21,582 nucleotides of DNA, taken from positions 1-21,582 of IMG/VR virus record IMGVR_UViG_3300042477_000141. The stretch is one strand, 5' to 3'. The position numbers and the translations under genes are program-made. The DNA comes from a virus. Every line of letters starts with the position of its first letter. The stretch's first letter is position 1. Under the pieces are notes generated by a model. That model was not told the DNA's origin and ran no database searches. It was given only the letters and a program-made list of their open reading frames with translations. Positions 11,743 through 21,512 of this stretch are shown here, in pieces.

Positions 11743-14700
11743 AGAGGAGGAGGAACAAAGTTTTTAATTGCTTTTTGTTGCTCCATTTCTAGTTGTTTTA
11801 ATTTTTTATCTTCCTCTTCTTGCTTTTTAATGGCTTCTTTTCTTATTTTTAAACTATAGTTTAGCAAGTCTTCGTATTTTTTACCAGACTTAATCATTTT
11901 ATAGTATTGATTCCAGTCATAACTTTCAGTTATTTTCCCTAAAGCTTTTACAAATTCTTTTCCTTCTTTGTTTGTAAAACCACCTAAATCTTTTATGTAA
12001 TCAACTACCTCCGTAATGCTTTTCTTAGATTGTTCGGTAGGAAGGAAATTAATATTTTCTCTAATTAACATACTCTCCCATGCTTGTGGTTCTCTGTTAT
12101 ATCTTTTCTTAAATTCTTTGTAAACTCCATACTGCTCATACGTGTATGAATTTTTTTCAATCTTTTTGTAAATCTTATTTGATATTTGAGAACCTTCTTT
12201 AAATGATCCACCAATTATTGCTGGCAAATCTCCCATAAAGTATGTTAACTTTACTAAATTTTTATCTTGATCGCCAAGATATTTTTTTGTTGTGTTTCCA
12301 AACTGATCAGTTTCTAAATACTCTCCAGTTGTAGCCATATCATATCTATCTACGAATCTTTTCCACTGATCATATCCTACTGAGAATAATCCGTATCTTC
12401 CTGATTCTTTAGCTCCTGGATAGTCATTTCCTAATTTATATGAATTATCTCTTAAATATTTTTCTCTAAACTTCCTTTCCTCTTCTGGATTCATTTTAAA
12501 CTTTAAAGCAACATTACCTGTATAATTTAAAGCTCTTCTTTCATTTTCTTTATTTACGGCATCATTAACTTCTTTTTCCGTTGGAGATACTAAATCTTTT
12601 ATGAAAGGTGTGTCATCAGAAAACATATCAAACACATTAACTAAAATTTCATCTACAATTGGAGCAGGAGATACTAAGTCTCCTATCAATGATTTTATAG
12701 GAAACTTTGATGCATCTTTCATTCTCTTTTTTCTTTCTTCTTCATTTTCATCGTCATCATCTCCATATATTAGACTTGCTATCGTACCTAGTAAAAATAG
12801 TCTAGTCATATTTAGACCATGAAAAACAGCCTGTTCAGAAAGTGTACCAGCTAGTGATTTTCCAGCTATAGTTCTGTCTTCAGAAGATACTTGTTTCCAG
12901 TTGTATATTGTAGCTATATCGGTAGCAATTTTAGCTCTTGAATTTATACTAAAAGAAGCGTAAGGAAACAATGTCTTTCTAATTATTTTCATTACTTCAT
13001 CTTGGGATGAAAGTAATTCACCAGCCAATCTTTCGTCAGACACGTTTTGATTTCTATTAACCATATTGTCTGCATATAGTATGGCTTCTTTATTTATATT
13101 TTCTAATCCATTGTCTTTTATTTCTTGATTCCAAGTATCCCAGTTTATTTTTGAGCTATCAACATTATTCATTTCTAGATACTGTTTATAGTAAGAAAGA
13201 AATGCACCACGGGCCACCCATATATCTGGCTTGGATAGTAAATATTTTAGTTTTAAATTAAAAAATTTAGATATCCCATCTGATATTTTATCAGTATAAT
13301 TTTCAAATGTTTTTATTTTACTATCAGCAGACTCAATAGCTGTTACGGCTTCCTGACCTCTATTAGAAACAGCGGCCCCAGACTTATTAATCCATTGTTG
13401 AAATGCACTTCCAGTTCTAAATAAATCTATAAAACTAGTTGGTCCTGCCTGTAATGCTGTGTTTGTAATAACTGGAATTGTTTGCATTATTGGCTGAAAA
13501 ACACTTCCTAACCCAAGACTATATCCTATTTTACCTAAAAAGTTTAAACCAATCTTTTTTTGTATATCTCTTAGTACTTTTTGATATTGTTTGTTGCTTA
13601 TTACAGATCTATTTTTAATAGAAGCAATGTATTTAGATACCTTTCCTTTGATTATTTCTAAATCTCCAGGGTCTGTTATGACTTTAGATAGATAATTAGA
13701 GTTCATAAATGCGTCAACCCTTCTAACGGCAGCAGCTGTCTCTATATCTACCAATGCGCCTTCCATTGCTGAGAAGTTATTCATCTCAAAGCTAAGGTCT
13801 ATATATCTTCCTTGACCTTCTATTGTTGATACACTTGGTTTAGTGTTTGGCATCAAAACTCCAGTCTCTGTTTTGTTTATTAGAGTATCAGAGTTCATCA
13901 TATATGATGACCTTGTAGTAGGTATTTCTTCAGCACCTGTTATAGAGCTAGACATTTCAGTTTTCCTGTACCTATCTGTAGTATAGTTTAGATCTCTTGA
14001 TAACATTGTGTTATACACTGACAGTGAAACAAAAGACAGGTCTCCATATATATTTGCCCACTTGTCAATCATCCATACAACAGCCTCTCTGTTCATTAGT
14101 TTTGAATTATTATATATAGTTTCAATGTCAAAGCTATTTATATTCAATCTATCTGCAACCTTTTGATATGTTTTTGCTAGTTTTTGCTCTTCTTTTGTTC
14201 CCTTTTTAAGTGTTTCAATGGCTGAGTTTATCATATCAACCCTTCTATTTAGTTCTGATTGAATGTTTTCTTGCTTGTCATATCTTGCCAAGAATGCAAC
14301 CATTCCTCTTTCTATTGTGTTGTCTATATTCCAGAAGTTCTTTTGCTTTCCAAATTTTTCTGCGTATTCATTTTCTAGAGCATTTTTTGTATTTCTTGCC
14401 TTGTTTGCGCCTAGTATTACTTTACCAAACCCAGCTCTGTCCATTACCTTAGTCCCTGCCACTACACCATTAAAAACTAAGTTAAACATCTCTGGAGCCG
14501 TAACTAATGCTATTGATCTTAGATTACCTGCAATTTTACTAAAAAAGTATTTTATTGGTCTTGATTTTTTACCTGATTCGTATAGTGATTTAGCCTGGTT
14601 ATTACCTTCTATTACCTCAAGGACTGAATCAAGACCACCAACAGCAAAGTTGACCAAAAAGTTGTCAAGCATCTCCACTAGTTTTGCCTTGTCTTTTATA

Positions 14701-17700
14701 GACATTCCATCTATATTAGCTTTCTGTATCCTACTTATTATTCCATTAGGGTCAGTTACACCCATATCGGATATTTCTTGAACCTTGTCGTTAAACATTG
14801 AATCCAACAAGTTATTTACATCATCTTCGTTATATCCTTCAACAAGCTCGTCTTGCTTTATCTTATTAATTATATCTTGCATTTCTTTGTATGTCATATC
14901 TCCAGATATAACACCTTGGTCTACGAGATCTTTATAAGAGTTCATCATTGCATTCTTCATTAACTTTTCTTGCTCTGAAAGCATGTAGTCAATCTTGTTG
15001 TTTAATGATGTAAATTCAGCAGGTACTTTTAATTTTGGCTCACCTTTAACTATTCTTGATGGAGCGATTGATGCCATTATTTCATATGCCATTGCGTTGT
15101 ATCCATCAATATCATCTACCATAGATGGGTCAATCCCAAGGAATCTTTTAGCAAGAACTTTGTTTTCTGCTTGTGCATTTTTTAAATTCCTTCTTATCTG
15201 TCTTTTAGTTTTTTCAGCTTTGTTTACTTTTTCAGCATAGTCTGCTCTCTGTGCAACCCTTTCAACGTAGTTTATAAACTGATCAATCTTTCCAGGATTA
15301 AGCAGGTTTAATGTGTTTGATCTGTTTAATATTGCTCTTGCTTGTGCTAGTGATATCTTTCCTTTGTATTGTCTTAGTATTTCTTTTACTGACTCATTAA
15401 CTGATTTTCTTGAGTCGTATATTGCTTTCTTGGCCTCTCTAGCTATCCTTGCTGCATCTCTAAGTTGATCTCTTAGTGCCTTTCCTAAATCACTTACAGA
15501 GAAAGTAGCAGGTTGAGGCTTCTTACCAAGTACCTTTTCTACAGATGGAGCAGACTTTAATTTTTCTCCGAAGAACTTCTTTAGTTCTCTTTCTGCATTT
15601 TCTCTTTGAGTATCGTCAGATGATTTATACCAGTCTGACTTTCTTAAATCATTTAGAGCGGCATCTACACCTTGTTGATGTGGGTTTCGTCTTCTAGTTA
15701 CAGACAAATCATACTTGGCCTTTGCATCATCTATTGCATTCTGCCTAGTATTTTCTTTCTGGAATTTTATACCTACTCCTTTTATTTCATCACTAGTTAT
15801 TTCTTCTCCTTTTAATAAAGATTTTAAAGCTCCATCTACAAAATCATTTAGTGTTATGTTTTGAAATTCTTCTGGTGATAATTCATCAAATGACTTAAAT
15901 TTTGATTTTACATAATTAAATAAAGCATTTAGCCAATTTTTAAATTTAGATTTTTTCCCTGCTTCAATTATAGTTTCTCCTCTGTTAGCTATTAATTCAG
16001 CCATTGCCTCTTCCCTAGCTAATTCATTGTCTCCAAATTCTTTTATTTTTTCTTTTAATATAGATGTTCCTTCTAAAAGACTATATCCTTTTTTTAGTAA
16101 TTCTGGATTATTTTTCTTTAAAAATCCCATCCAAACATGAGAAAATTCATGAATTGCAGTATTAGTATTTGCTTTTTCTGGATTTAAAAATATTTTACCA
16201 TCTTTAGTAAATCCATAAATTACATCACCATCTTTTACGAATTTCTTTACATTTTCATCTTCAAGAGCTTTTTGAAACTCTTCTTGAGTATCTACTATTA
16301 CTACACTAGGAAAAGCAAGTTTTAATTTTCCAAGTAATTTTTGTAATTCAGTAATCTTTGTAGATAACTTAGATCCTCTAAATGCCTTTGTTGTTGCAAC
16401 AGCACCGCTAGATGCCACTGTCTGACTAATTACCTGTCCTACTGATGGTAATTTACCTGATTTATTTTCTTTGTTTAAATAAAAAGATTTACTGTACATT
16501 TCAGGAAATACATCAGCCGCATGAACTGGAGATTCAATAATTCCAATCAATCCCCCTTTAACACCATATGGATAATTTGCATGGTTTGGTTTTGTTATTT
16601 CTGGATTTAATACATCAACGCCAACTAATCCAATAACATGATTGGGGGGTATTGTTTTTGTTGATTCATCTTGTATAGAATTATTTATAGTGTTTAAATG
16701 TATGTATTTATAATATGAAGAATCTTTATTACCAATCAAAGCTAATCCAGCATTGCTTTTTGGCTTACCTGCTTTAACTTGTTTATTTAATTCTACTGAC
16801 CCAGTAAATAAAAATCTAGTTATAATAGCTCTTTCTCCTAGTTTTAATTTATTTACATTGTCAAGAAGTTCATCAATTGTTTTAAAATTATTTTCTTTTA
16901 TGAAATTAATTACTTTACTATTAGGATCAACAGATTCAATATCTTTTATTAAACCATTTAAAGAATTTGTACGTTCTGTTTTATTGAATTTTTTCTTTAT
17001 TGTATCTGAAGCAAATCTAAATAACGCCTCATTTGTTTGTATAGATTCTTGACCCATTTTAATAACTGCCATTGGTACTTGACCTTTTGGCAATTTACCT
17101 TCTCTCCAAAGCCTATCAAATAAATCTTTATTGTTGTTATATAATTCTTGTGCTCTAGAAAGCATTTTGTTTGCCTCGGATTCTGTAGTATTTGCCCAAG
17201 CATTATTTTCATTACCCTCTGTTAGATTAAAATTTATGCCCCCATTTATATCTATTGTTGAACCAGTAAATTCATTTTTTACTTTACCAGCACCTAATTG
17301 ATCTGATATAGTAAATATCATTGGTATTCCGCTATAGTCAGAAATATTTTTTATAATACCACCCTTCCATGCTTTTTTTAATTTATCAGAAAACCTTGAT
17401 ATTATTGATTTAATATTATTTTTGTTTTTGGTTGTTAAACCTGAAGGCACATCAAAATTTGCAATTTCATCTGGCATTTGATTCATTTCCTCTTTTATGC
17501 CATCTATTTGTTGCTCAAACTCTTTTTCTGTTGTTGGCTCTTTTTGAAATTTAGGTATGTTATCAATTTCACCTTCTGTGGCAACTTGAGTAGGAGCAGA
17601 AGTCATTTCAATAGTTTGATTATTATCAAAATAATCATTCAATTCTTGCTGAGTAAATTCTGTTTTTACTTCTCCATCTATAATTGGTTTATAACCATCA

Positions 17701-20700
17701 GCAAATAATTCATCAGCTCTAGATTGTTTTACTTCAATGGATTTTTGTTGTAATGATTCTGGTTTAAAAACAACAATATTTTGTACACCTTCCTTTTCTA
17801 ATCCTGTAATATCTTCATCTCTAAATTGAACAGCATCAAAACCTTTTTCTTGAAGAGTATTTATCAAGTTGTTTTTTGCCTCATCACCAATATATGTATC
17901 TTCAAACCTGGGGTCTATTGCTTCATATAATCTAACTTCGTCTGATATTTCAACACCATTTTCTTTTAGAGTTTCTTTTACTGTTTGCTCATCAGCTATT
18001 TTAGATTTAGGTATTTCAAACTTAGTTACGTCACCTTTGTTTTCATTTGCGTATGCCCTAGCTTGATTAACATCTTCAGAAACATATAGATTACCTTCTT
18101 GTTGTGTTAAATCACCTCCATGATATACAGGTACTACTTCTTCTGCTTTGGTTTCGGCTGTGGCTTCACCTTCTTGGGTAACTTCTTGCCCTTGGACGAT
18201 TGGTTCCACTCCTCCACGTTCACCCCCTGTTTCTGTAACTCCTTCTTGTTGGCGTTGAAGTACGCCCTCTGTGCTTGGCTTTTGTACGGCATTTCCTATA
18301 GTTTTTATTTGTTCATCAATCTCTTTTATTCTAGCTTGCTGAGGCAAGGTAAGTAGTGGGTCCTTTCCTGATATTTCTTTACCAATAACCTCCTTCTCTG
18401 TCATCAAGTCCAAAACAACGGCCTTCTGATCTAAAGGCATATTGTCTGGCATTGAGTTTATTTTGGTCTTTACTTGTTTCCAGTTGTCAAGTATTTCTTG
18501 ACCCTGAGCTTTGGTATACTTACCATCAATTATCTCTGCCTTTATTTTTGATACAAGAAGTGGGTCAAAGTTTTCCATTCTTGCAGCAGCATCAATTTGT
18601 TCAAGCAGTTCTTTATTTTCAGATAACTTTATTTCTCTATTAATTATTTTTGATGATTGTGATGCTCCACTCATGACAGCCCCCCCAATTGCGCCTAACG
18701 CAAGTGTTTCTGTTGCTTCAGAAACATACTCCCAAGCTGTTTTGTCTTCAAAAAAGTCTTTTCCCTTTGCTTCATTGTATGCGTCATCTAAAAATTTTAT
18801 TGCTTCTAAAGCACCATATTGAATTAATTCAGTACCACCTTCTGATTTTGCAGATTGAATCATTGTAGGAACGGCCATCGCCATAAATGCTTTTGTTTCA
18901 GTGGCAATCACACCATCAATAAATTCTTTTGATGCGCCTTTAGGAATATTTTTAATGACATTTTTTACAACTAAATTCTTAGCATAGTCAGATGCTTGAC
19001 CCTTAAATACTGCATCAAGACCAATCTTTTCAAGAGCGGAACTAACTACTCCGTAGATACCAGACATTAGGAACTTCTCACTATCACTCATTCCAGGTAT
19101 TTGATCTAGCTGATCCTTCATTTCATAGTACCCAAGGCTATATAATGAAGTTAATCCACCAACAAGTCCACCAGTAGGTCCTCCAACTAGCGTTCCTATT
19201 GTTTGACCAGCAGTCATTGCTGCTACGGATTCAACAACACCAAATATGCTACGATAAAGCATATTTGCATCTTGCATGTACGCTTTTTTATTTGCGTCAC
19301 CTATTATTAATTTTATAGTTTCTTCTTGCTCCTTTTTAGATTGCCCAGATATTAATCTAACACCAGTAGCTATACCATTTAATGCTGAATATGTAAGTGC
19401 ACCTAAAAATGTACCCTGATTTTTTTCCCACTCTAAGTTTATTCCTACAGCCTTATCTATAACACCATTTAATGATTGAATTTGAGATTTACTTACATTT
19501 AATTCTTTCTGTTCTTGATCTAATGTTTTAGCTCTTTCTTCTAGCTGTTTAATATACTCTGGAGTAAACTTTGAATACCTAGATTCAATATCTGATATTA
19601 TTTTATTTCGTTGATTTTGATAGTACTCAAAACTTATTTCTCCTCTATTAACCTGGTCTTCTAAGCTATTTATACTTTTTTTTGCAGTTTCCAAAACACC
19701 AGCATAAGAGTTGTATTCATTTATTTCTTGTGAAAATGCTTTTTGTTTTTCATTAAATATTTTTATTTCTTCTGCGTTGGTATTTAATTGTCTATCTATA
19801 TCTTTAGTTAATTTTGGAGTATTGGGGGCTAAAAAAGCCACTCTATCTGGATTTTTTTCAGCTTCTACAGCTCTTATACCAATATCTTTTAAATATGTTT
19901 CTCTAGCCTTTTTACCTTCTGGTGTTTGAGATTCAAATTCTTCTTTTTCTTTTTGTTCAGAAGCAAACTCTTGCTGTTTTAACATAGTTGTTTGACCAGC
20001 TAATGTTTCTCCTAAATTTAATCTTCGTTGGTCTTCAAATGATAATTCATCTAATTCTTTTTGCTGTTTTTCTTTTTCAGATAATTTATTTTTAGCATCA
20101 ATCATATGATACTTATTATCCATCATCAAATCAATAGCATGCTGATCATTAGCTAGTAATAATGACTTTATTTTTTTATATAAATCAGGATCTTCTGCTA
20201 AAAATTGTTGTTGATCAATAATTTTTTCGCCTCTTTTAAAATTTACAAAAATTGTCTGATCAGTTATACCTGCGACATCAGTTATAGTTCCAACTACAGG
20301 TATGTTTCCAACAAGAGATTTGTCTGCTATTCCAAACGTGATACCGTACTTATTAAATCTATTATTTAATAATTCTAAATATGAACTAAATCTTTTTCCA
20401 TACCCAATAGACTCTCTTTCTTTTTTATCACCTACAGTATTAACATCATTTATATAAGAATTAAGAACTAAATTTTTATCTTCTATTATTTGCTTATTGT
20501 CCTTTGTTATATAATTTCCTTCTTTTTGATATGTATAATTTAATCCCTTTATTATTTTTTGATCTGTTACATATTCAAACTTTCCATTTTTATTTAATTT
20601 TTTCCATTGATTATTTTCAGTATCTAGTGTATATTGATTTCCATCTTGATCTGGAAACACCTCTGCTGTTTCACTAGTTGATGCAGATAAACCATTTTTA

Positions 20701-21509
20701 ATATTTAATTTAAAAACTGTTAATGGGTCTGTCTCTGTAATTGTTGTCCATATTGAAGTTCCTTGTGGTATAAACTCTCCAGTTGCCGCAGCAGGATTTG
20801 GTATCTTTTTTTCCCATACGTTTTTTTGCACATTGTATATATAGTCTCTTTTCCCAGACGCATATTCTTTTTCAAATTTTTGATTTTGTTTTTGAGTTTC
20901 ATAGTCTGGAGATGAACCATACCCAAATGTTTGACTTACTGGGACTTGTTGACCAGTTATAGGGTCATATATAGTTTGTTCTGCTGGAATATTTGGCGTA
21001 ATTGGTATGCCAGCTTCTAAAGACATAAGAGTTTGAAGTCCTTCTAATGCTTTTGGATCTTCTCTATAAATTCTACCAGCCCTTTTAAGTATATCTATGC
21101 TCTCTGGAGATAGTTTTTGAAATTTTTCAAATGCAAGTGGGTCATTCCAATCTATAATTGGATTAGACATTAAAATTAAAACAGGATCGACATTTTTTGT
21201 CTTCATTTCCTGTATTAATTTTTTTTGTAGTATATTTTCTGGTTTAACGGTAGTTTTATCTTTCTTTTTTTTTGGTTTTAAAAAGCTACCGCTTATTAAT
21301 TCCTCTTCAGTTATTTGATCTGTAGATTTTTCTTTTTTAATTCCTCCAGGAGGAATAGGAGATAATAATGGTCGTGCAGTAAAAGCAGAAATAGAAAAAG
21401 GATTTCTAGTTGTAGTAGTAGTTACTCTATCTGCATATACCTCTTCAGGAACAACCTCTTGGTCTATAGTCTCATCTATGGGCAGGTTTGTGTCTAGTTC
21501 TTCAGCCAT
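11739..21509 (-). CDS. Giant multidomain protein (3256 aa), large polyvalent-type virion protein
   Basis: One unbroken frame. In order: a low-complexity N-terminus (Thr run at 30-34, Pro and Lys); long charged coiled coils (about 455-690); a Gly-rich hydrophobic region (about 760-845) and another at 934-950; a Gln/Glu/Gly linker (about 1077-1126); an ADP-ribosyltransferase-like domain (about 1127-1255, starting VYHGG); a large alpha/beta region (about 1350-1710); a zincin domain with H1787-E-F-S-H1791 and a likely third ligand Glu1838 in AELIANR; helical LPD-like regions (1880-2900); a hydrophobic segment at 2903-2916 followed by DDDDENEEE; and a K/E-rich C-terminus ending FVPPPL. The mix of ART, peptidase and structural parts is typical of phage large polyvalent proteins, thought to be packaged and ejected with DNA. 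It lies 3 nt after another minus-strand gene. Virion location is inferred. Confidence 0.85.
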   Translation of the reverse strand: MAEELDTNLPIDETIDQEVVPEEVYADRVTTTTTRNPFSISAFTARPLLSPIPPGGIKKEKSTDQITEEELISGSFLKPKKKKDKTTVKPENILQKKLIQEMKTKNVDPVLILMSNPIIDWNDPLAFEKFQKLSPESIDILKRAGRIYREDPKALEGLQTLMSLEAGIPITPNIPAEQTIYDPITGQQVPVSQTFGYGSSPDYETQKQNQKFEKEYASGKRDYIYNVQKNVWEKKIPNPAAATGEFIPQGTSIWTTITETDPLTVFKLNIKNGLSASTSETAEVFPDQDGNQYTLDTENNQWKKLNKNGKFEYVTDQKIIKGLNYTYQKEGNYITKDNKQIIEDKNLVLNSYINDVNTVGDKKERESIGYGKRFSSYLELLNNRFNKYGITFGIADKSLVGNIPVVGTITDVAGITDQTIFVNFKRGEKIIDQQQFLAEDPDLYKKIKSLLLANDQHAIDLMMDNKYHMIDAKNKLSEKEKQQKELDELSFEDQRRLNLGETLAGQTTMLKQQEFASEQKEKEEFESQTPEGKKARETYLKDIGIRAVEAEKNPDRVAFLAPNTPKLTKDIDRQLNTNAEEIKIFNEKQKAFSQEINEYNSYAGVLETAKKSINSLEDQVNRGEISFEYYQNQRNKIISDIESRYSKFTPEYIKQLEERAKTLDQEQKELNVSKSQIQSLNGVIDKAVGINLEWEKNQGTFLGALTYSALNGIATGVRLISGQSKKEQEETIKLIIGDANKKAYMQDANMLYRSIFGVVESVAAMTAGQTIGTLVGGPTGGLVGGLTSLYSLGYYEMKDQLDQIPGMSDSEKFLMSGIYGVVSSALEKIGLDAVFKGQASDYAKNLVVKNVIKNIPKGASKEFIDGVIATETKAFMAMAVPTMIQSAKSEGGTELIQYGALEAIKFLDDAYNEAKGKDFFEDKTAWEYVSEATETLALGAIGGAVMSGASQSSKIINREIKLSENKELLEQIDAAARMENFDPLLVSKIKAEIIDGKYTKAQGQEILDNWKQVKTKINSMPDNMPLDQKAVVLDLMTEKEVIGKEISGKDPLLTLPQQARIKEIDEQIKTIGNAVQKPSTEGVLQRQQEGVTETGGERGGVEPIVQGQEVTQEGEATAETKAEEVVPVYHGGDLTQQEGNLYVSEDVNQARAYANENKGDVTKFEIPKSKIADEQTVKETLKENGVEISDEVRLYEAIDPRFEDTYIGDEAKNNLINTLQEKGFDAVQFRDEDITGLEKEGVQNIVVFKPESLQQKSIEVKQSRADELFADGYKPIIDGEVKTEFTQQELNDYFDNNQTIEMTSAPTQVATEGEIDNIPKFQKEPTTEKEFEQQIDGIKEEMNQMPDEIANFDVPSGLTTKNKNNIKSIISRFSDKLKKAWKGGIIKNISDYSGIPMIFTISDQLGAGKVKNEFTGSTIDINGGINFNLTEGNENNAWANTTESEANKMLSRAQELYNNNKDLFDRLWREGKLPKGQVPMAVIKMGQESIQTNEALFRFASDTIKKKFNKTERTNSLNGLIKDIESVDPNSKVINFIKENNFKTIDELLDNVNKLKLGERAIITRFLFTGSVELNKQVKAGKPKSNAGLALIGNKDSSYYKYIHLNTINNSIQDESTKTIPPNHVIGLVGVDVLNPEITKPNHANYPYGVKGGLIGIIESPVHAADVFPEMYSKSFYLNKENKSGKLPSVGQVISQTVASSGAVATTKAFRGSKLSTKITELQKLLGKLKLAFPSVVIVDTQEEFQKALEDENVKKFVKDGDVIYGFTKDGKIFLNPEKANTNTAIHEFSHVWMGFLKKNNPELLKKGYSLLEGTSILKEKIKEFGDNELAREEAMAELIANRGETIIEAGKKSKFKNWLNALFNYVKSKFKSFDELSPEEFQNITLNDFVDGALKSLLKGEEITSDEIKGVGIKFQKENTRQNAIDDAKAKYDLSVTRRRNPHQQGVDAALNDLRKSDWYKSSDDTQRENAERELKKFFGEKLKSAPSVEKVLGKKPQPATFSVSDLGKALRDQLRDAARIAREAKKAIYDSRKSVNESVKEILRQYKGKISLAQARAILNRSNTLNLLNPGKIDQFINYVERVAQRADYAEKVNKAEKTKRQIRRNLKNAQAENKVLAKRFLGIDPSMVDDIDGYNAMAYEIMASIAPSRIVKGEPKLKVPAEFTSLNNKIDYMLSEQEKLMKNAMMNSYKDLVDQGVISGDMTYKEMQDIINKIKQDELVEGYNEDDVNNLLDSMFNDKVQEISDMGVTDPNGIISRIQKANIDGMSIKDKAKLVEMLDNFLVNFAVGGLDSVLEVIEGNNQAKSLYESGKKSRPIKYFFSKIAGNLRSIALVTAPEMFNLVFNGVVAGTKVMDRAGFGKVILGANKARNTKNALENEYAEKFGKQKNFWNIDNTIERGMVAFLARYDKQENIQSELNRRVDMINSAIETLKKGTKEEQKLAKTYQKVADRLNINSFDIETIYNNSKLMNREAVVWMIDKWANIYGDLSFVSLSVYNTMLSRDLNYTTDRYRKTEMSSSITGAEEIPTTRSSYMMNSDTLINKTETGVLMPNTKPSVSTIEGQGRYIDLSFEMNNFSAMEGALVDIETAAAVRRVDAFMNSNYLSKVITDPGDLEIIKGKVSKYIASIKNRSVISNKQYQKVLRDIQKKIGLNFLGKIGYSLGLGSVFQPIMQTIPVITNTALQAGPTSFIDLFRTGSAFQQWINKSGAAVSNRGQEAVTAIESADSKIKTFENYTDKISDGISKFFNLKLKYLLSKPDIWVARGAFLSYYKQYLEMNNVDSSKINWDTWNQEIKDNGLENINKEAILYADNMVNRNQNVSDERLAGELLSSQDEVMKIIRKTLFPYASFSINSRAKIATDIATIYNWKQVSSEDRTIAGKSLAGTLSEQAVFHGLNMTRLFLLGTIASLIYGDDDDENEEERKKRMKDASKFPIKSLIGDLVSPAPIVDEILVNVFDMFSDDTPFIKDLVSPTEKEVNDAVNKENERRALNYTGNVALKFKMNPEEERKFREKYLRDNSYKLGNDYPGAKESGRYGLFSVGYDQWKRFVDRYDMATTGEYLETDQFGNTTKKYLGDQDKNLVKLTYFMGDLPAIIGGSFKEGSQISNKIYKKIEKNSYTYEQYGVYKEFKKRYNREPQAWESMLIRENINFLPTEQSKKSITEVVDYIKDLGGFTNKEGKEFVKALGKITESYDWNQYYKMIKSGKKYEDLLNYSLKIRKEAIKKQEEEDKKLKQLEMEQQKAIKNFVPPPL

Positions 21510-21512
21510 GTT

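Noticed and set aside
14263-14781. 172-codon plus-strand open frame opposite the giant gene, and shorter ones nearby (14210-14452, 14995-15240, 18511-18822)
   Set aside because: They are antisense shadows of the giant minus-strand gene: Ser/Leu/Phe/Ile-rich translations from complementing Lys/Glu/Asn codons, with no motifs and no gene-like spacing.
11739-21509. Giant protein as a virion RNA polymerase, as in crAss-like or N4-like phages
   Set aside because: I looked for the DxDGD-type or T7-like polymerase catalytic motifs and found none; the ART, HExxH and helical regions fit a polyvalent protein better.
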